Shown here: positions 53,539 through 61,397 of the stretch, one piece after another
Numbering within the stretch: the first letter of the stretch is position 1
Layout: each line of letters opens with the position of its first letter
NCBI RefSeq assembly: GCF_003324565.1
Contig: NZ_QOLA01000013.1
Span: 62,001-126,000, forward strand
DNA from: Streptomyces sp. SDr-06
Lineage (GTDB): Bacteria > Actinomycetota > Actinomycetes > Streptomycetales > Streptomycetaceae
Direction of reading: 5' to 3'
DNA: 64,000 bases
Notes under the pieces: generated by a model
What the model saw: only the letters and a program-made list of their open reading frames with translations
The model's database searches: none
Told to the model about the DNA's origin: nothing
Program-made: the position numbers and the translations under genes

Positions 53539-54153
53539 CTAGGGGGCGGGCGTGGGGGCGGACCAGAAGTCGTCCTGGAGGTAAGGGCGGGGGAGCGGCT
53601 TGCCGCCTTCGTAGGCAGGGGTGTTGGTGTCGACGTTGGACGGCGTGGTGGGTTTCCCCACCGGGGACTTGGGTGCGCAGGGGCTGGTGACGCCGAATCG
53701 GAACTGGCCTTCGCCCCCTACCGCCGCCTCCAAGCGGAAGCCGTCCGGAGTCGACGCGTACACCGCGGGGAACTCGGCGTCCGCGCGCACGTTCGTCACG
53801 GTGAAGCCGCGACCCTTCCAGCCGCGCTCGACCATGCCGAGGAGGCTGCCGCGCCGTTCGGGGGAGACGACCGTCATCACCATGAGGCCACGGCTGACGT
53901 AGCCGGTCCCGGCGTCGGTGTTCTTCCAGTCCGTGCAGGTGCTCTGGCCGGGTGCCTCATGCACCCAGCGCAGCTTCGGAGTGACCCCGGCGACGGTTTC
54001 CTGGAGAAGGGCGTCGGCCTTGTCGGCGGCCTGCTGCATGTTCATGTCCGTCGACACTCCTTTCTGCTTGCTGGTGGAGGTGGGTGAGATGAGGCCACAA
54101 CCGGCGACGGCCAGCATCACGAGCAGGCCGCATGCGCGGCGGAAGTGCTTCAT
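53539..54153 (-). CDS. Lipoprotein of the WXG-like/DUF1023 cluster
   Basis: 204-residue exported lipoprotein with lipobox VAGC (LLVMLAVAGC). The rest is a small alpha/beta domain (LLQETVAGVTPKLRWVHEAP, VVSPERRGSLLGMVERGWKG) with two Cys (STCTDW, TSPCAPK) able to form a disulfide. It overlaps the DUF1023 gene by 4 nt (ATGA) and is the last gene of that operon. Related lipoproteins accompany DUF1023 genes elsewhere in Streptomyces, to my recollection. Confidence 0.75.
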   Translation of the reverse strand: MKHFRRACGLLVMLAVAGCGLISPTSTSKQKGVSTDMNMQQAADKADALLQETVAGVTPKLRWVHEAPGQSTCTDWKNTDAGTGYVSRGLMVMTVVSPERRGSLLGMVERGWKGRGFTVTNVRADAEFPAVYASTPDGFRLEAAVGGEGQFRFGVTSPCAPKSPVGKPTTPSNVDTNTPAYEGGKPLPRPYLQDDFWSAPTPAP

Positions 54154-56015
54154 CGGGGCTCCTGAGACGTGACCAAGCGGGGTTTCCCCGCGACGACGGC
54201 GGCGATGTTGGCCGCGGACACCGGATCGTCGTCGAAGTAGTTGGAGTGGGCGGGCACGGGCCCCTGACCGTCGATGAAGGGCCGAGGGCCGTCCCCCACC
54301 TGGAATCGGTGGGCGCCGAAGGTGTGGTTCGCAGGGTCCGTGCCGAAGTAGATCTGACTGGGGTCGCTGGCTGCGTTCCCGATGATGTAGCCGTCCAGAG
54401 CGCCCGCCGCGGCACCCAGGAGAGACCCTCCGGGGACTGGGGAGACGAGCCCCTCAAGGGCCCCGACAGCCCCTCCGCCCAGGATGGCCTGCGCTTCCCT
54501 CTTGTTCGGCAGCATCGTCACTGGATCGTTCTCGGCCGCGCCCACGTAGACATGATCGCGGCCCACCCCGAGGGCGTCGGCGGTTTTCGCCCCTGTTCCC
54601 GGGCTGCCGACGAGGATGATGTCGTCGGCACCGGGAATGCCGCCCGGCCGCTGGGCTGCCAGGCCTACGGTGAGCGAACCGTAGGAGTGGCCGATGGCGG
54701 TGATGTGCGGGTCTGCGCTCTGGTTCGTCACCCGGATACCGTCCATGAAGTGGTTGTACGACGTCGCGCCCACCTCCGCGTCGTGGGTCCCCATGACGGC
54801 CACGTCGTCGACGACTTGATCGGCGGGCAGCTGAGGAGCGTCATAGCCGAGCCAGACGATGGAGGCGCTGGAGTGGTCGAGGAAGGCTGCGGACTTGGCG
54901 GTCGAGCGGGCGCGCTCGATGTCGTTCGTCGCGAAGTGCTCGCTGAGCGTGGTACCGAGCCCCGGGACGTATGCGGAGACGTTGTGCGCGGTGTCGGGGT
55001 CGCCGAAGGAGACGATCGCCCGGCCGTTGCCCTGATCGCCGATGCCCAGCAGGTACATCGGGGGTACTCCGGTATCCGGGGTGGCCCGCAGCTGTTTGTC
55101 GATGGACAGCAGCCCGGCCAGCTGTGTCCGCGAACGCTCGTCGTCCGCTCCCGCCAGCTTCCCGATCAGCACCTGCAGGTTGTCGCGGTTGGCCTCGTCG
55201 CGGACTGTGCTGGGGATGCCGTCCAGGTTTCCGATGATGTCCGGGTACGCCGCGAGGTACTCCTCGCGTTCCTTCTCCGTGAGGTAGGACCACCAGGCCT
55301 TGCGTTCGGCCGGAGACTTGTCCGTGGGGATGTCGTTCTTCAGATAGTGGTCGGCTACCTCCCGTACCGCGGCCGCGTCGGCGGCCATGTCCTGCCAGGT
55401 CGCGGTGGCCACGCTCAGGCCGGGTTCGGCCTTGAGCTTCGTGAGGGTCGCACTGAAGCGCTCGTCGATGCGGCGGGCTTCCTGGAGCGCGTCGTGGATC
55501 CGGTCCGCGATGGCCTGGGCCTTCGCGTGGTTCGGGTTGGTGTCGGTGAAGCCTGGCGGGGTCTGGGTGAGCGAGGGCGGGCGCGAGAAGAGGGGAGAGC
55601 CCCCGGTCACGCTGCCGCCGGGAAGCGGCTGCTTCGACATCAGGTTCTCGCCGCCGGGGGGATAGCTGACGGAACCGTCCCCGCCCACGGTGAACCTCAG
55701 CGCCGCCGCGTCGGACAGCGCGTCCGTCAACTTGCGTTGGGGACCGGCCAGTTCATAGGCGAGCGAGTCGAGGGAGGCGCGGACCAGTCCGCATTCGATG
55801 TGGACGTAGTCGTAGTTGCGGTCCAGGCCCCTCAGGCGGACCGCCGCGTTGTCGGCGGCGTTGCTGATCTGGGACTTCTCGATCGCGCCCAGCATCTCGT
55901 TGCTGAGCCGGCCTCGGGCGGCGTCGGCGTGGCGGCTGACGGTGCCCCAGCCGTCGGCCGCGTGCTGGAGGCCGGTCAGTTTGAGGTCGCGAAGTTGCTG
56001 CCAGGTGAGCACCAC
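54150..56015 (-). CDS. DUF1023 alpha/beta-hydrolase
   Basis: 621-residue protein. The N-terminal 230 residues are helical (WXG/ESX-like start WQQLRDLKLTGLQHAADGW). The C-terminal DUF1023 alpha/beta-hydrolase domain (about 330-600) has nucleophile Ser444 in IGHSYGSLTVG, Asp497 in GAAENDPVT and His590 in GPVPAHSNYF, a plausible full triad. No signal peptide is present, so export would depend on the helical N-terminus as in type VII substrates. The substrate is unknown; a lipid or ester is likely. Confidence 0.82.
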   Translation of the reverse strand: MVLTWQQLRDLKLTGLQHAADGWGTVSRHADAARGRLSNEMLGAIEKSQISNAADNAAVRLRGLDRNYDYVHIECGLVRASLDSLAYELAGPQRKLTDALSDAAALRFTVGGDGSVSYPPGGENLMSKQPLPGGSVTGGSPLFSRPPSLTQTPPGFTDTNPNHAKAQAIADRIHDALQEARRIDERFSATLTKLKAEPGLSVATATWQDMAADAAAVREVADHYLKNDIPTDKSPAERKAWWSYLTEKEREEYLAAYPDIIGNLDGIPSTVRDEANRDNLQVLIGKLAGADDERSRTQLAGLLSIDKQLRATPDTGVPPMYLLGIGDQGNGRAIVSFGDPDTAHNVSAYVPGLGTTLSEHFATNDIERARSTAKSAAFLDHSSASIVWLGYDAPQLPADQVVDDVAVMGTHDAEVGATSYNHFMDGIRVTNQSADPHITAIGHSYGSLTVGLAAQRPGGIPGADDIILVGSPGTGAKTADALGVGRDHVYVGAAENDPVTMLPNKREAQAILGGGAVGALEGLVSPVPGGSLLGAAAGALDGYIIGNAASDPSQIYFGTDPANHTFGAHRFQVGDGPRPFIDGQGPVPAHSNYFDDDPVSAANIAAVVAGKPRLVTSQEPR

Positions 56016-56016
56016 G

Positions 56017-56445
56017 TCACCGGCCCTTCGGGTCGGCCGGGGCCGGGTCGGCGTATCGGGTGAGGGAGGACTTCACGCCGTGGTCGGTGCTGCCCATCGT
56101 GCGGGCGACCGCGCGCAACGCGGGTTCCAGGGAGGCGCATTCGTCGCGCACGGCGGCGAGCCGCTCCTCCCAGGACGTCAGCACGGTCTTGAGCGCGGCG
56201 ACACTCAACAGGCCTTCGGTTTCCGTGTCGATACCCGCGTGGGCGCTGGTCAGCGTGCCCTTCGCCGTGTCGGTGTCGGTGCGCAGCGAGTGGGCGGCCG
56301 CGGCGGCGTCGTTCCACGGTTTGGGCGTGTGCCGCAGGTCGCCTCCCCCGCCGGGGGTGGCCGATGCCAGCGCCATGGCGGGGCTGGGCGGCCCGGCCAG
56401 ATCGAGCATCCGCTGCCAGCTCTCCGGATGTGCCGCAGTACTCAT
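56017..56445 (-). CDS. WXG100-like helical protein, first gene of the DUF1023 operon
   Basis: 142-residue mostly helical protein (KPWNDAAAAAHSLRTDTDTA, SWEERLAAVRDECASLEPAL). It has the size and helical-hairpin pattern of WXG100/LXG-type partners, although no clean WXG turn is present. It lies 1 nt upstream of the DUF1023 gene, so the two are translated together and may be exported as a complex. Beyond this the role is unknown. Confidence 0.7.
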   Translation of the reverse strand: MSTAAHPESWQRMLDLAGPPSPAMALASATPGGGGDLRHTPKPWNDAAAAAHSLRTDTDTAKGTLTSAHAGIDTETEGLLSVAALKTVLTSWEERLAAVRDECASLEPALRAVARTMGSTDHGVKSSLTRYADPAPADPKGR

Positions 56446-56662
56446 GTCCCCCGCGCCCCTTGTTCCCCGTGCGGCCCCTCCGCCGCCCCGTATGACGTTA
56501 GGCCGACGGATGTGGGGCTGTGCAAGCGCGAACAGGGCGTTGGCTGAAAAAAGTGCGGCGTCGCATAACAGGCCGCGCGCCGTCCGCGCAAGAGCGATCC
56601 CCCTCAGGCCGTGCGGAGGGGGTCACCCAGATGGGGAGCTGCCGCCCGACCGGCCGCCCTGG

Positions 56663-58132
56663 TCAGGCCTCGGCGGGTTGCCGGGTTGGGGTGGGGGCGG
56701 GGGCCGGTTCGGTTGGGGGGGTGTTCAGGTCGGTCAGGGACTGGCGGGTGAAGCCGAAGTAGTACGTGGCCAGGAAGCCCACCGCGTAGCCGGTCAGGAG
56801 GCCGCCCGCGTAGATCGCGATCGTCGTGCCGAGGCCGTGGTTGCCCTGGAGCAGGGGGAACAGGGCCCAGCCCGAGGGGCCGATCGCCGTCGAGCCCACC
56901 TTGTCGCCCAGCATCGAGAACAGGCCGACGAACGCGCCGCCCGCGGCTCCGCCCGCGCATGCCGTGACGAAGGGGCGGCCTAGGGGGAGCGAGACTCCGT
57001 AGATCAGGGGTTCGCCCACGCCCAGGAAGCCCGCCGGGAGCGCGGATTTGATGGTGGCGCGCAGGGAGTCGTTCCTCTTCGCGCGCAGGTAGACCGCCAC
57101 CGCGCAGCCCACCTGGCCCGCGCCCGCCATCGCCAGGATGGGCAGCAGGACGGTGTAGCCCTGCTGCTCGATCAGGGTGGTGTGGATCGGGATCAGCGCC
57201 TGGTGCAGGCCCAGCATGACCAGCGGGAGGAACAGGCCGCCCAGGACCAGGCCCGCGAAGGCGCCGGTGTTGTCCAGGAGCCAGTTCGCCCCGTGGCCGA
57301 TGCCCGTCGAGACCTCGCCCGCCAGGAACATCAGGCCGTACAGCGTGACCAGGCCGGAGATCAGCACCGTCAGGGTCGGCGTCACCAGGACGTCCAGGGC
57401 CTCCGGCACCCAGCGCCTGCACCACCGCTCGACGTACACCGCGAGCAGCGCCGCTCCCAGGGCGCCGAGGACGCCGCCCTGGCCCGGGGCCAGGGTCTGG
57501 CCGAAGACCGTGATCTTCGCGACGCCCGCGAAGACGATGATCGACGCCACCGCCCCGCCGAGGACGGGAGTGCCCCCGAACTCCTTCGCCGTGTTGAAGC
57601 CGACGAACACCGCGATCAGCGCCATGAAGCCGGACGCGATGGCGGCGAGGGCGGGGGTCACGCCCGTCAACCAGCCCAGGTTCACCAGGAGGCCGTTGAG
57701 GCCCGCGATGATGCCGCAGCCGATCAGGGCCGGGATCAGCGGGACGAAGATGTTGGCGATCCTGCGGAGGAAGAGTTTGAACGGCGTGGCGTTCTTCGCC
57801 TTGCGGGCCGCCTTCAGCTCCTCGCCCCTGCTCGCCAACTCCTGTGCGGTGACAGGCGGTTGGGCGTCCCTCTGCGACGCCACCAGCTCCTCGAACTCGG
57901 GGGCCACCCGCGCCACCGTGCCCGGCCCGAGCACGATCTGGTACGTGTCGTCCTCGACCACGCCCATGACCGCGGGCAGTGCCTTCAGGGCGTCGTCCTG
58001 GACCAGCGCGCGGTCCTTCAGGCCGAGCCGGAGCCGGGTCATGCAGTGGGCGATCGAGTCGATGTTCCGGGCACCGCCGACGAGCGGGAGGATCGCGGCG
58101 GCGGTGGCGCGGTTCTTGTTCTCTGGTGCCAT
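56663..58132 (-). CDS. murP: PTS transporter EIIBC, N-acetylmuramic acid type (MurP)
   Basis: 489-residue PTS permease. The EIIB domain has the phosphocysteine Cys30 in IAHCMTRLRLGLKD. A linker of about 40 residues leads to a 10-helix EIIC domain of the sucrose/glucoside class (FGGTPVLGGAVASIIV, GFLGVGEPLIYGVSLPLGRP). No EIIA is encoded here, as in E. coli MurP, which borrows EIIA-Glc. Its place after murR and murQ in one direction identifies MurNAc, or a related sugar, as the likely substrate. The start at 58132 is the first clear ATG. Confidence 0.85.
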   Translation of the reverse strand: MAPENKNRATAAAILPLVGGARNIDSIAHCMTRLRLGLKDRALVQDDALKALPAVMGVVEDDTYQIVLGPGTVARVAPEFEELVASQRDAQPPVTAQELASRGEELKAARKAKNATPFKLFLRRIANIFVPLIPALIGCGIIAGLNGLLVNLGWLTGVTPALAAIASGFMALIAVFVGFNTAKEFGGTPVLGGAVASIIVFAGVAKITVFGQTLAPGQGGVLGALGAALLAVYVERWCRRWVPEALDVLVTPTLTVLISGLVTLYGLMFLAGEVSTGIGHGANWLLDNTGAFAGLVLGGLFLPLVMLGLHQALIPIHTTLIEQQGYTVLLPILAMAGAGQVGCAVAVYLRAKRNDSLRATIKSALPAGFLGVGEPLIYGVSLPLGRPFVTACAGGAAGGAFVGLFSMLGDKVGSTAIGPSGWALFPLLQGNHGLGTTIAIYAGGLLTGYAVGFLATYYFGFTRQSLTDLNTPPTEPAPAPTPTRQPAEA

Positions 58133-58170
58133 GGTGCTGGTGCCTTGCTGTGCGGAGCCGGGAGGGGATG

Positions 58171-59100
58171 TCAGGGGGCGGCGTGCAGCGCCGCACGCAG
58201 GTGGCCCCGGCTCTCGGTCAGGAGGCGGGCCGCCGTCGGGCCCTCCACGCCGCCGAGGATGACGAGGATCGCGTTCTTCACCTCGCCGTCGGTCGCGGCG
58301 AGCGCGGCCTCGATCTCGGCGTCGTCCGCGCCGGTCGCCAGCGCCACGATGCGGCGCGAGCGGGCGCGCAGCTTCTCGTTGGAGGCGCGCACGTCGACCA
58401 TGAGGTTCCCGTACGTCTTGCCGAGCCGGATCATGGTGATCGTCGAGATCATGTTGAGGACCAGCTTCTGGGCCGTGCCCGACTTCAACCGCGTGGAGCC
58501 CGTGAGGAGTTCGGGTCCGACCACGACCTCGATGCCGTGCTCGGCCGCCGCCGCGAGCGCGCTGCCCGCGTTGCAGGACAGGCCGATGGTGAGGGCGCCC
58601 AGGCGGCGGGCGTGCTCGACCGCGCCGATCGCGTACGGCGTGCGGCCCGAGGCCGAGATGCCGACGACCGTGTCGCGGTCGGTCAGGCGCAGCCCGTCGA
58701 GGTCCTCGGCGGCCAACTGCCGGGAGTCCTCGGCCCCTTCGACCGCCTTGACCATCGCGGAGGGGCCGCCCGCGATCAGGCCGATGACCTCGGACGGGTC
58801 GGTGTTGAACGTCGGGGGGCACTCGCTGGCGTCCAGGACGCCGAGCCGCCCGGCCGTGCCGGCGCCCGCGTAGATCAGCCGCCCGCCCTCGGCCATCCGC
58901 GCGGCCGTGGCGTCGATCGCGGCCGCGATCTCCGGGAGCCGCTCGGCCACGGCGGCGGGGACGGTGGCGTCCTCGCCGTTCATGATCCGCGCGATCTCGG
59001 CGGTCGGGAGCCGGTCGATCTCCGCGAGGTCGGGCCGGAACGCCTCGGTGGTGAGGGTGGCCAGCTGGGCGCGGAGCTCGGCGTAGTCCTGGGTGGTCAT
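58171..59100 (-). CDS. murQ: N-acetylmuramic acid 6-phosphate etherase
   Basis: 309-residue SIS-domain lyase that removes the D-lactate ether from MurNAc-6-phosphate, giving GlcNAc-6-phosphate, which can enter nagA. Family landmarks are EIDRLPTAEIARIMNGEDA, GRLIYAGAGTAGRLGVLDAS with the Glu in ECPPTF, GISASGRTPYAIGAVEHA and GLSCNAGSALAAAAEHGI, plus a C-terminal helical domain. It lies between murR and murP with 38-45 nt spacings, so it is one operon. Confidence 0.95.
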   Translation of the reverse strand: MTTQDYAELRAQLATLTTEAFRPDLAEIDRLPTAEIARIMNGEDATVPAAVAERLPEIAAAIDATAARMAEGGRLIYAGAGTAGRLGVLDASECPPTFNTDPSEVIGLIAGGPSAMVKAVEGAEDSRQLAAEDLDGLRLTDRDTVVGISASGRTPYAIGAVEHARRLGALTIGLSCNAGSALAAAAEHGIEVVVGPELLTGSTRLKSGTAQKLVLNMISTITMIRLGKTYGNLMVDVRASNEKLRARSRRIVALATGADDAEIEAALAATDGEVKNAILVILGGVEGPTAARLLTESRGHLRAALHAAP

Positions 59101-59145
59101 GTGACGGCGGCTCTTTCTCTGCGTACGGCTCTGACGGGTGCGGTG

Positions 59146-60063
59146 CTAGCGGGTGCGGGGGTTGTGGCGGTGGGCGAGCGCCTCGTACGAGGCGGACAGG
59201 GCCGGGGCCGCCGTCTCGTAGGTGCGCTGGGCGATGCCGACGAACAGGCAGTCCACGACGAGGAGCTGGCTCGTGCGGGACGACATGGCGGCCGGGCGCA
59301 GCTCGCTCTCGCGGGCCGTGGAGGTGGTCAGGACGTGGTCGGCGTACTGCGAGACCGGGCCGTCGGGGCGGCCGGTGATCGCGATGGTGGTGGCGCCGTG
59401 GTCGAAGGCGACCCGCAGCGGCTCGATGACGTCGCCGGTGGAGCCGGAGTGGGTGATCGCCACCGCCGCGTCGCCGGAGCGCAGCTGCACGGCGTTGGTG
59501 ACCGCCAGGTGCGGGTCGGTGTGGGCGTGCGCGATGAGCCCGATGCGCAGCAGCTTCTGCGCGAGGTCCTGGCCGACCAGCGAGGAGGCCCCGGCGCCGT
59601 AGATGTCGATCCGCCGGGCACCCGCCAACGCGCCCACGGCGGCGCCGAGTTGGACGGTGTCGAGACCGGCCGCGGTGTCGGCGAGGGTCTGCTGCTCGTC
59701 GTAGGCGAGCTTCGCGACGACGTCCGCGATCGGGTCGTCGACGGCTATGTCGGCGGTGACGGCGGGGGCCCGGCCGGACTGCTGCTGGGCGGCGAGCCCG
59801 GCCAGCGCCAGGCGCAGGTCGCGGTAGCCGGGGTAGCCGAGGAGGCGGGCGGTGCGCACCACGGTGGCCTCACTGGTGCCGGTGAGCTCGGCGAGGCCGG
59901 TGACCGTGAGGGCCGCGCAGCCGGCCGGGTCGCCGGCGACGGCCTCGGCGACCCGCTGCATGGAGCGGGTCATGGACGGGGCGAGCGTGCGCACCTTGGC
60001 CGCGAGGGCCGCCGGTGCGGGCGGGGCGCCGCCGCTGAAACTTTCCTTCACGTCATTGGTCAC
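59146..60063 (-). CDS. murR: MurR/RpiR-family transcriptional regulator
   Basis: 305-residue regulator with an N-terminal RpiR helix-turn-helix (about 28-100: TVTGLAELTGTSEATVVRTA) and a C-terminal SIS domain (about 150-290: RIDIYGAGASSLVGQDLAQK, ITHSGSTGDVIEPLR) that binds a sugar phosphate, probably MurNAc-6-phosphate. The GTG at 60063 lacks an SD. TATCTT lies 6 nt upstream, inside the palindrome GAAAATATCTTTC, so the mRNA is likely leaderless and self-repressed. Confidence 0.88.
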   Translation of the reverse strand: MTNDVKESFSGGAPPAPAALAAKVRTLAPSMTRSMQRVAEAVAGDPAGCAALTVTGLAELTGTSEATVVRTARLLGYPGYRDLRLALAGLAAQQQSGRAPAVTADIAVDDPIADVVAKLAYDEQQTLADTAAGLDTVQLGAAVGALAGARRIDIYGAGASSLVGQDLAQKLLRIGLIAHAHTDPHLAVTNAVQLRSGDAAVAITHSGSTGDVIEPLRVAFDHGATTIAITGRPDGPVSQYADHVLTTSTARESELRPAAMSSRTSQLLVVDCLFVGIAQRTYETAAPALSASYEALAHRHNPRTR

Positions 60064-60067
60064 ACTT

Positions 60068-60080
60068 GAAAGATATTTTC
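60068..60080. promoter_or_regulatory. Candidate MurR operator over the murR -10 box
   Basis: GAAAGATATTTTC, an inverted repeat GAAA-N5-TTTC of the type bound by RpiR/MurR regulators. On the minus strand it contains the -10-like TATCTT six nt before the murR start. A shorter dyad GAAACTTTC lies at 60037-60045 inside the start of murR. Confidence 0.65.
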
Positions 60081-60179
60081 GCGACCTTGTGGGGTCAACC
60101 CCCTTTGGTCCCGTCGCGGCCCGGTCCTTGGTCCCCGCGCCCCGGTGGCCGTGGTGCGGGTGGGGTGACAATGGAGGAC

Positions 60180-60548
60180 ATGGACGACGCACAGCCCATC
60201 CGGCCGCTGGAACAAGCACTGCACGCCGCCCGCGCCCTGGTCCTGGCGGACCTCGCGGCGCGCGACGTGGCGCACGCGGACGTCGTCTCGCTGGTCGAGG
60301 ACGCGGTGACCCACCGGCGCTGGTGGGTGGAGCAGTGGCCCGAGGGCACGGAGTACGTCGCGGGGCTCGTCGCCCAGGACGTACAGGACGCGCTCCTTGA
60401 GCGGTACGGCCGCTGGCCGCTGTGCCCGGTGTGCGACGCGGGCGATCCGCACGCGCTGGACGTGGAGCCCGAGCTCGGCCCCGACCCGCACTGGGTGTGC
60501 GCCAAGGCGGGCGTCGTGGTGGCCCGGGTCGGCGGGCTCGGCGGATGA
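60180..60548 (+). CDS. Small hypothetical protein with a CxxC motif
   Basis: 122-residue protein. The first part is helical (LEQALHAARALVLADLAARD) and the C-terminal part has PLCPVCDAGDPHALDVEP and a later VCAKAG, possibly a half zinc ribbon. I prefer the ATG at 60180 (a GACAAT box lies 7 nt upstream and GGAGG also overlaps that space); ATG 60171 adds three residues. It overlaps the DUF4031 gene by 4 nt (ATGA). Confidence 0.7.
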   Translation: MDDAQPIRPLEQALHAARALVLADLAARDVAHADVVSLVEDAVTHRRWWVEQWPEGTEYVAGLVAQDVQDALLERYGRWPLCPVCDAGDPHALDVEPELGPDPHWVCAKAGVVVARVGGLGG

Positions 60549-60811
60549 CCCTGTATATCGACCCGCCCACCTGGCCGGGCCACGGCCGCATGTGGTCGCA
60601 CCTGGTCAGCGACGTCTCGTACGAGGAACTGCACGCGTTCGCCGCGTCCATCGGCTGCCCGCCGCGAGCCTTCGAACGTGATCACTACGACGTGCCCTCG
60701 CACCGGTACGACGACGCGGTGCGGGCGGGCGCGGTGGAGATCGGCTCGAAGGAGCTCGTACGCCGTCTCACGGAGGCGGGACTGCGGCGGCCCAAGGGCC
60801 GTCCGGCCTGA
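60545..60811 (+). CDS. DUF4031 protein
   Basis: 88-residue protein matching DUF4031: LYIDPPTWPGHGRMWSHLVS at the N-terminus, then FAASIGCPPRAFERDHYDVP and a basic end (RRLTEAGLRRPKGR). The family function is unknown. It is translationally coupled to the preceding small gene by the ATGA overlap, and the two probably form one two-gene operon divergent from murR. Confidence 0.85.
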   Translation: MTLYIDPPTWPGHGRMWSHLVSDVSYEELHAFAASIGCPPRAFERDHYDVPSHRYDDAVRAGAVEIGSKELVRRLTEAGLRRPKGRPA

Positions 60812-61128
60812 GGCGCGGCGGCCTGGGGGCCAGGTGCGGGGCCCGTCGGACCGCCCGTCCGGCCGCCGGGAAGGCCCGCCGGACCTGCCCCGGAGCCGCC
60901 CCGGAGGCGTCCGCCCGGCCGGAACTTGTCCCCGGTTCGGCTGCGGCCCGTAGCCAGACGACTGCGGATCGGCTAACTTCCTTGCCAGTAGTCGTGGTTC
61001 CGAAGTCTCAACGCCCGCGGTTTACGCCGTGGGCGTTTGCTGTGCAGCAATGTCCGAGGACCAGGGCGATCACCTCACCCAGGGGTACTGACAAGCCAGT
61101 ACCCCGCGATCCTCGACAGGGGAAACAC
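60812..61128 (+). promoter_or_regulatory. Long leader of the second cold-shock gene with attenuator-like hairpin
   Basis: 317-nt gene-free stretch. A hairpin with a 10-bp stem (ACGCCCGCGG pairing with CCGTGGGCGT, one G-U) spans 61011-61036 and is followed by TTGC, about 90 nt before the ATG. It resembles an intrinsic terminator or temperature-sensitive structure. The first half of the gap is very GC-rich and shows nothing else. Confidence 0.5.
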
Positions 61129-61332
61129 ATGGCAACCGGCACCGTGAAGTGGTTCAACGCCGAAAAGGGCTTCGGTTTCATCGCGCAGGACGGCGGCGGC
61201 CCGGACGTCTTCGTCCACTACTCCGCGATCAACTCCACCGGCTTCCGTGAGCTGCAGGAGAACCAGCAGGTCAACTTCGACGTGACCCAGGGCCCGAAGG
61301 GCCCGCAGGCGGAGAACGTCACCCCCGCCTAA
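61129..61332 (+). CDS. Cold-shock protein (CspA family)
   Basis: 67-residue cold-shock RNA chaperone with GTVKWFNAEKGFGFIAQDGG (RNP1) and VFVHYSAINSTGFRELQENQ (RNP2). It is the second copy in this window; the first is at 45 kb. AGGGGAAA precedes the ATG. A 19-bp terminator follows directly. Confidence 0.95.
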   Translation: MATGTVKWFNAEKGFGFIAQDGGGPDVFVHYSAINSTGFRELQENQQVNFDVTQGPKGPQAENVTPA

Positions 61333-61341
61333 GCACCGCAC

Positions 61342-61382
61342 CGAAGCGCCCCGCACCCGGTCACCGGGTGCGGGGCGCTTCG
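61342..61382. terminator. Bidirectional terminator after the second cold-shock gene
   Basis: Perfect 19-bp inverted repeat (61342-61360 with 61364-61382) with a 3-nt loop, between the cold-shock gene and the convergent MFS gene. Confidence 0.9.
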
Positions 61383-61397
61383 CCGTGCGGGGCGGGG

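Noticed and set aside
56446..56662. Gene in the gap between the WXG-like gene and murP
   Set aside because: No frame has a start signal and coding character; the gap is 217 nt and shows no clear hairpin.
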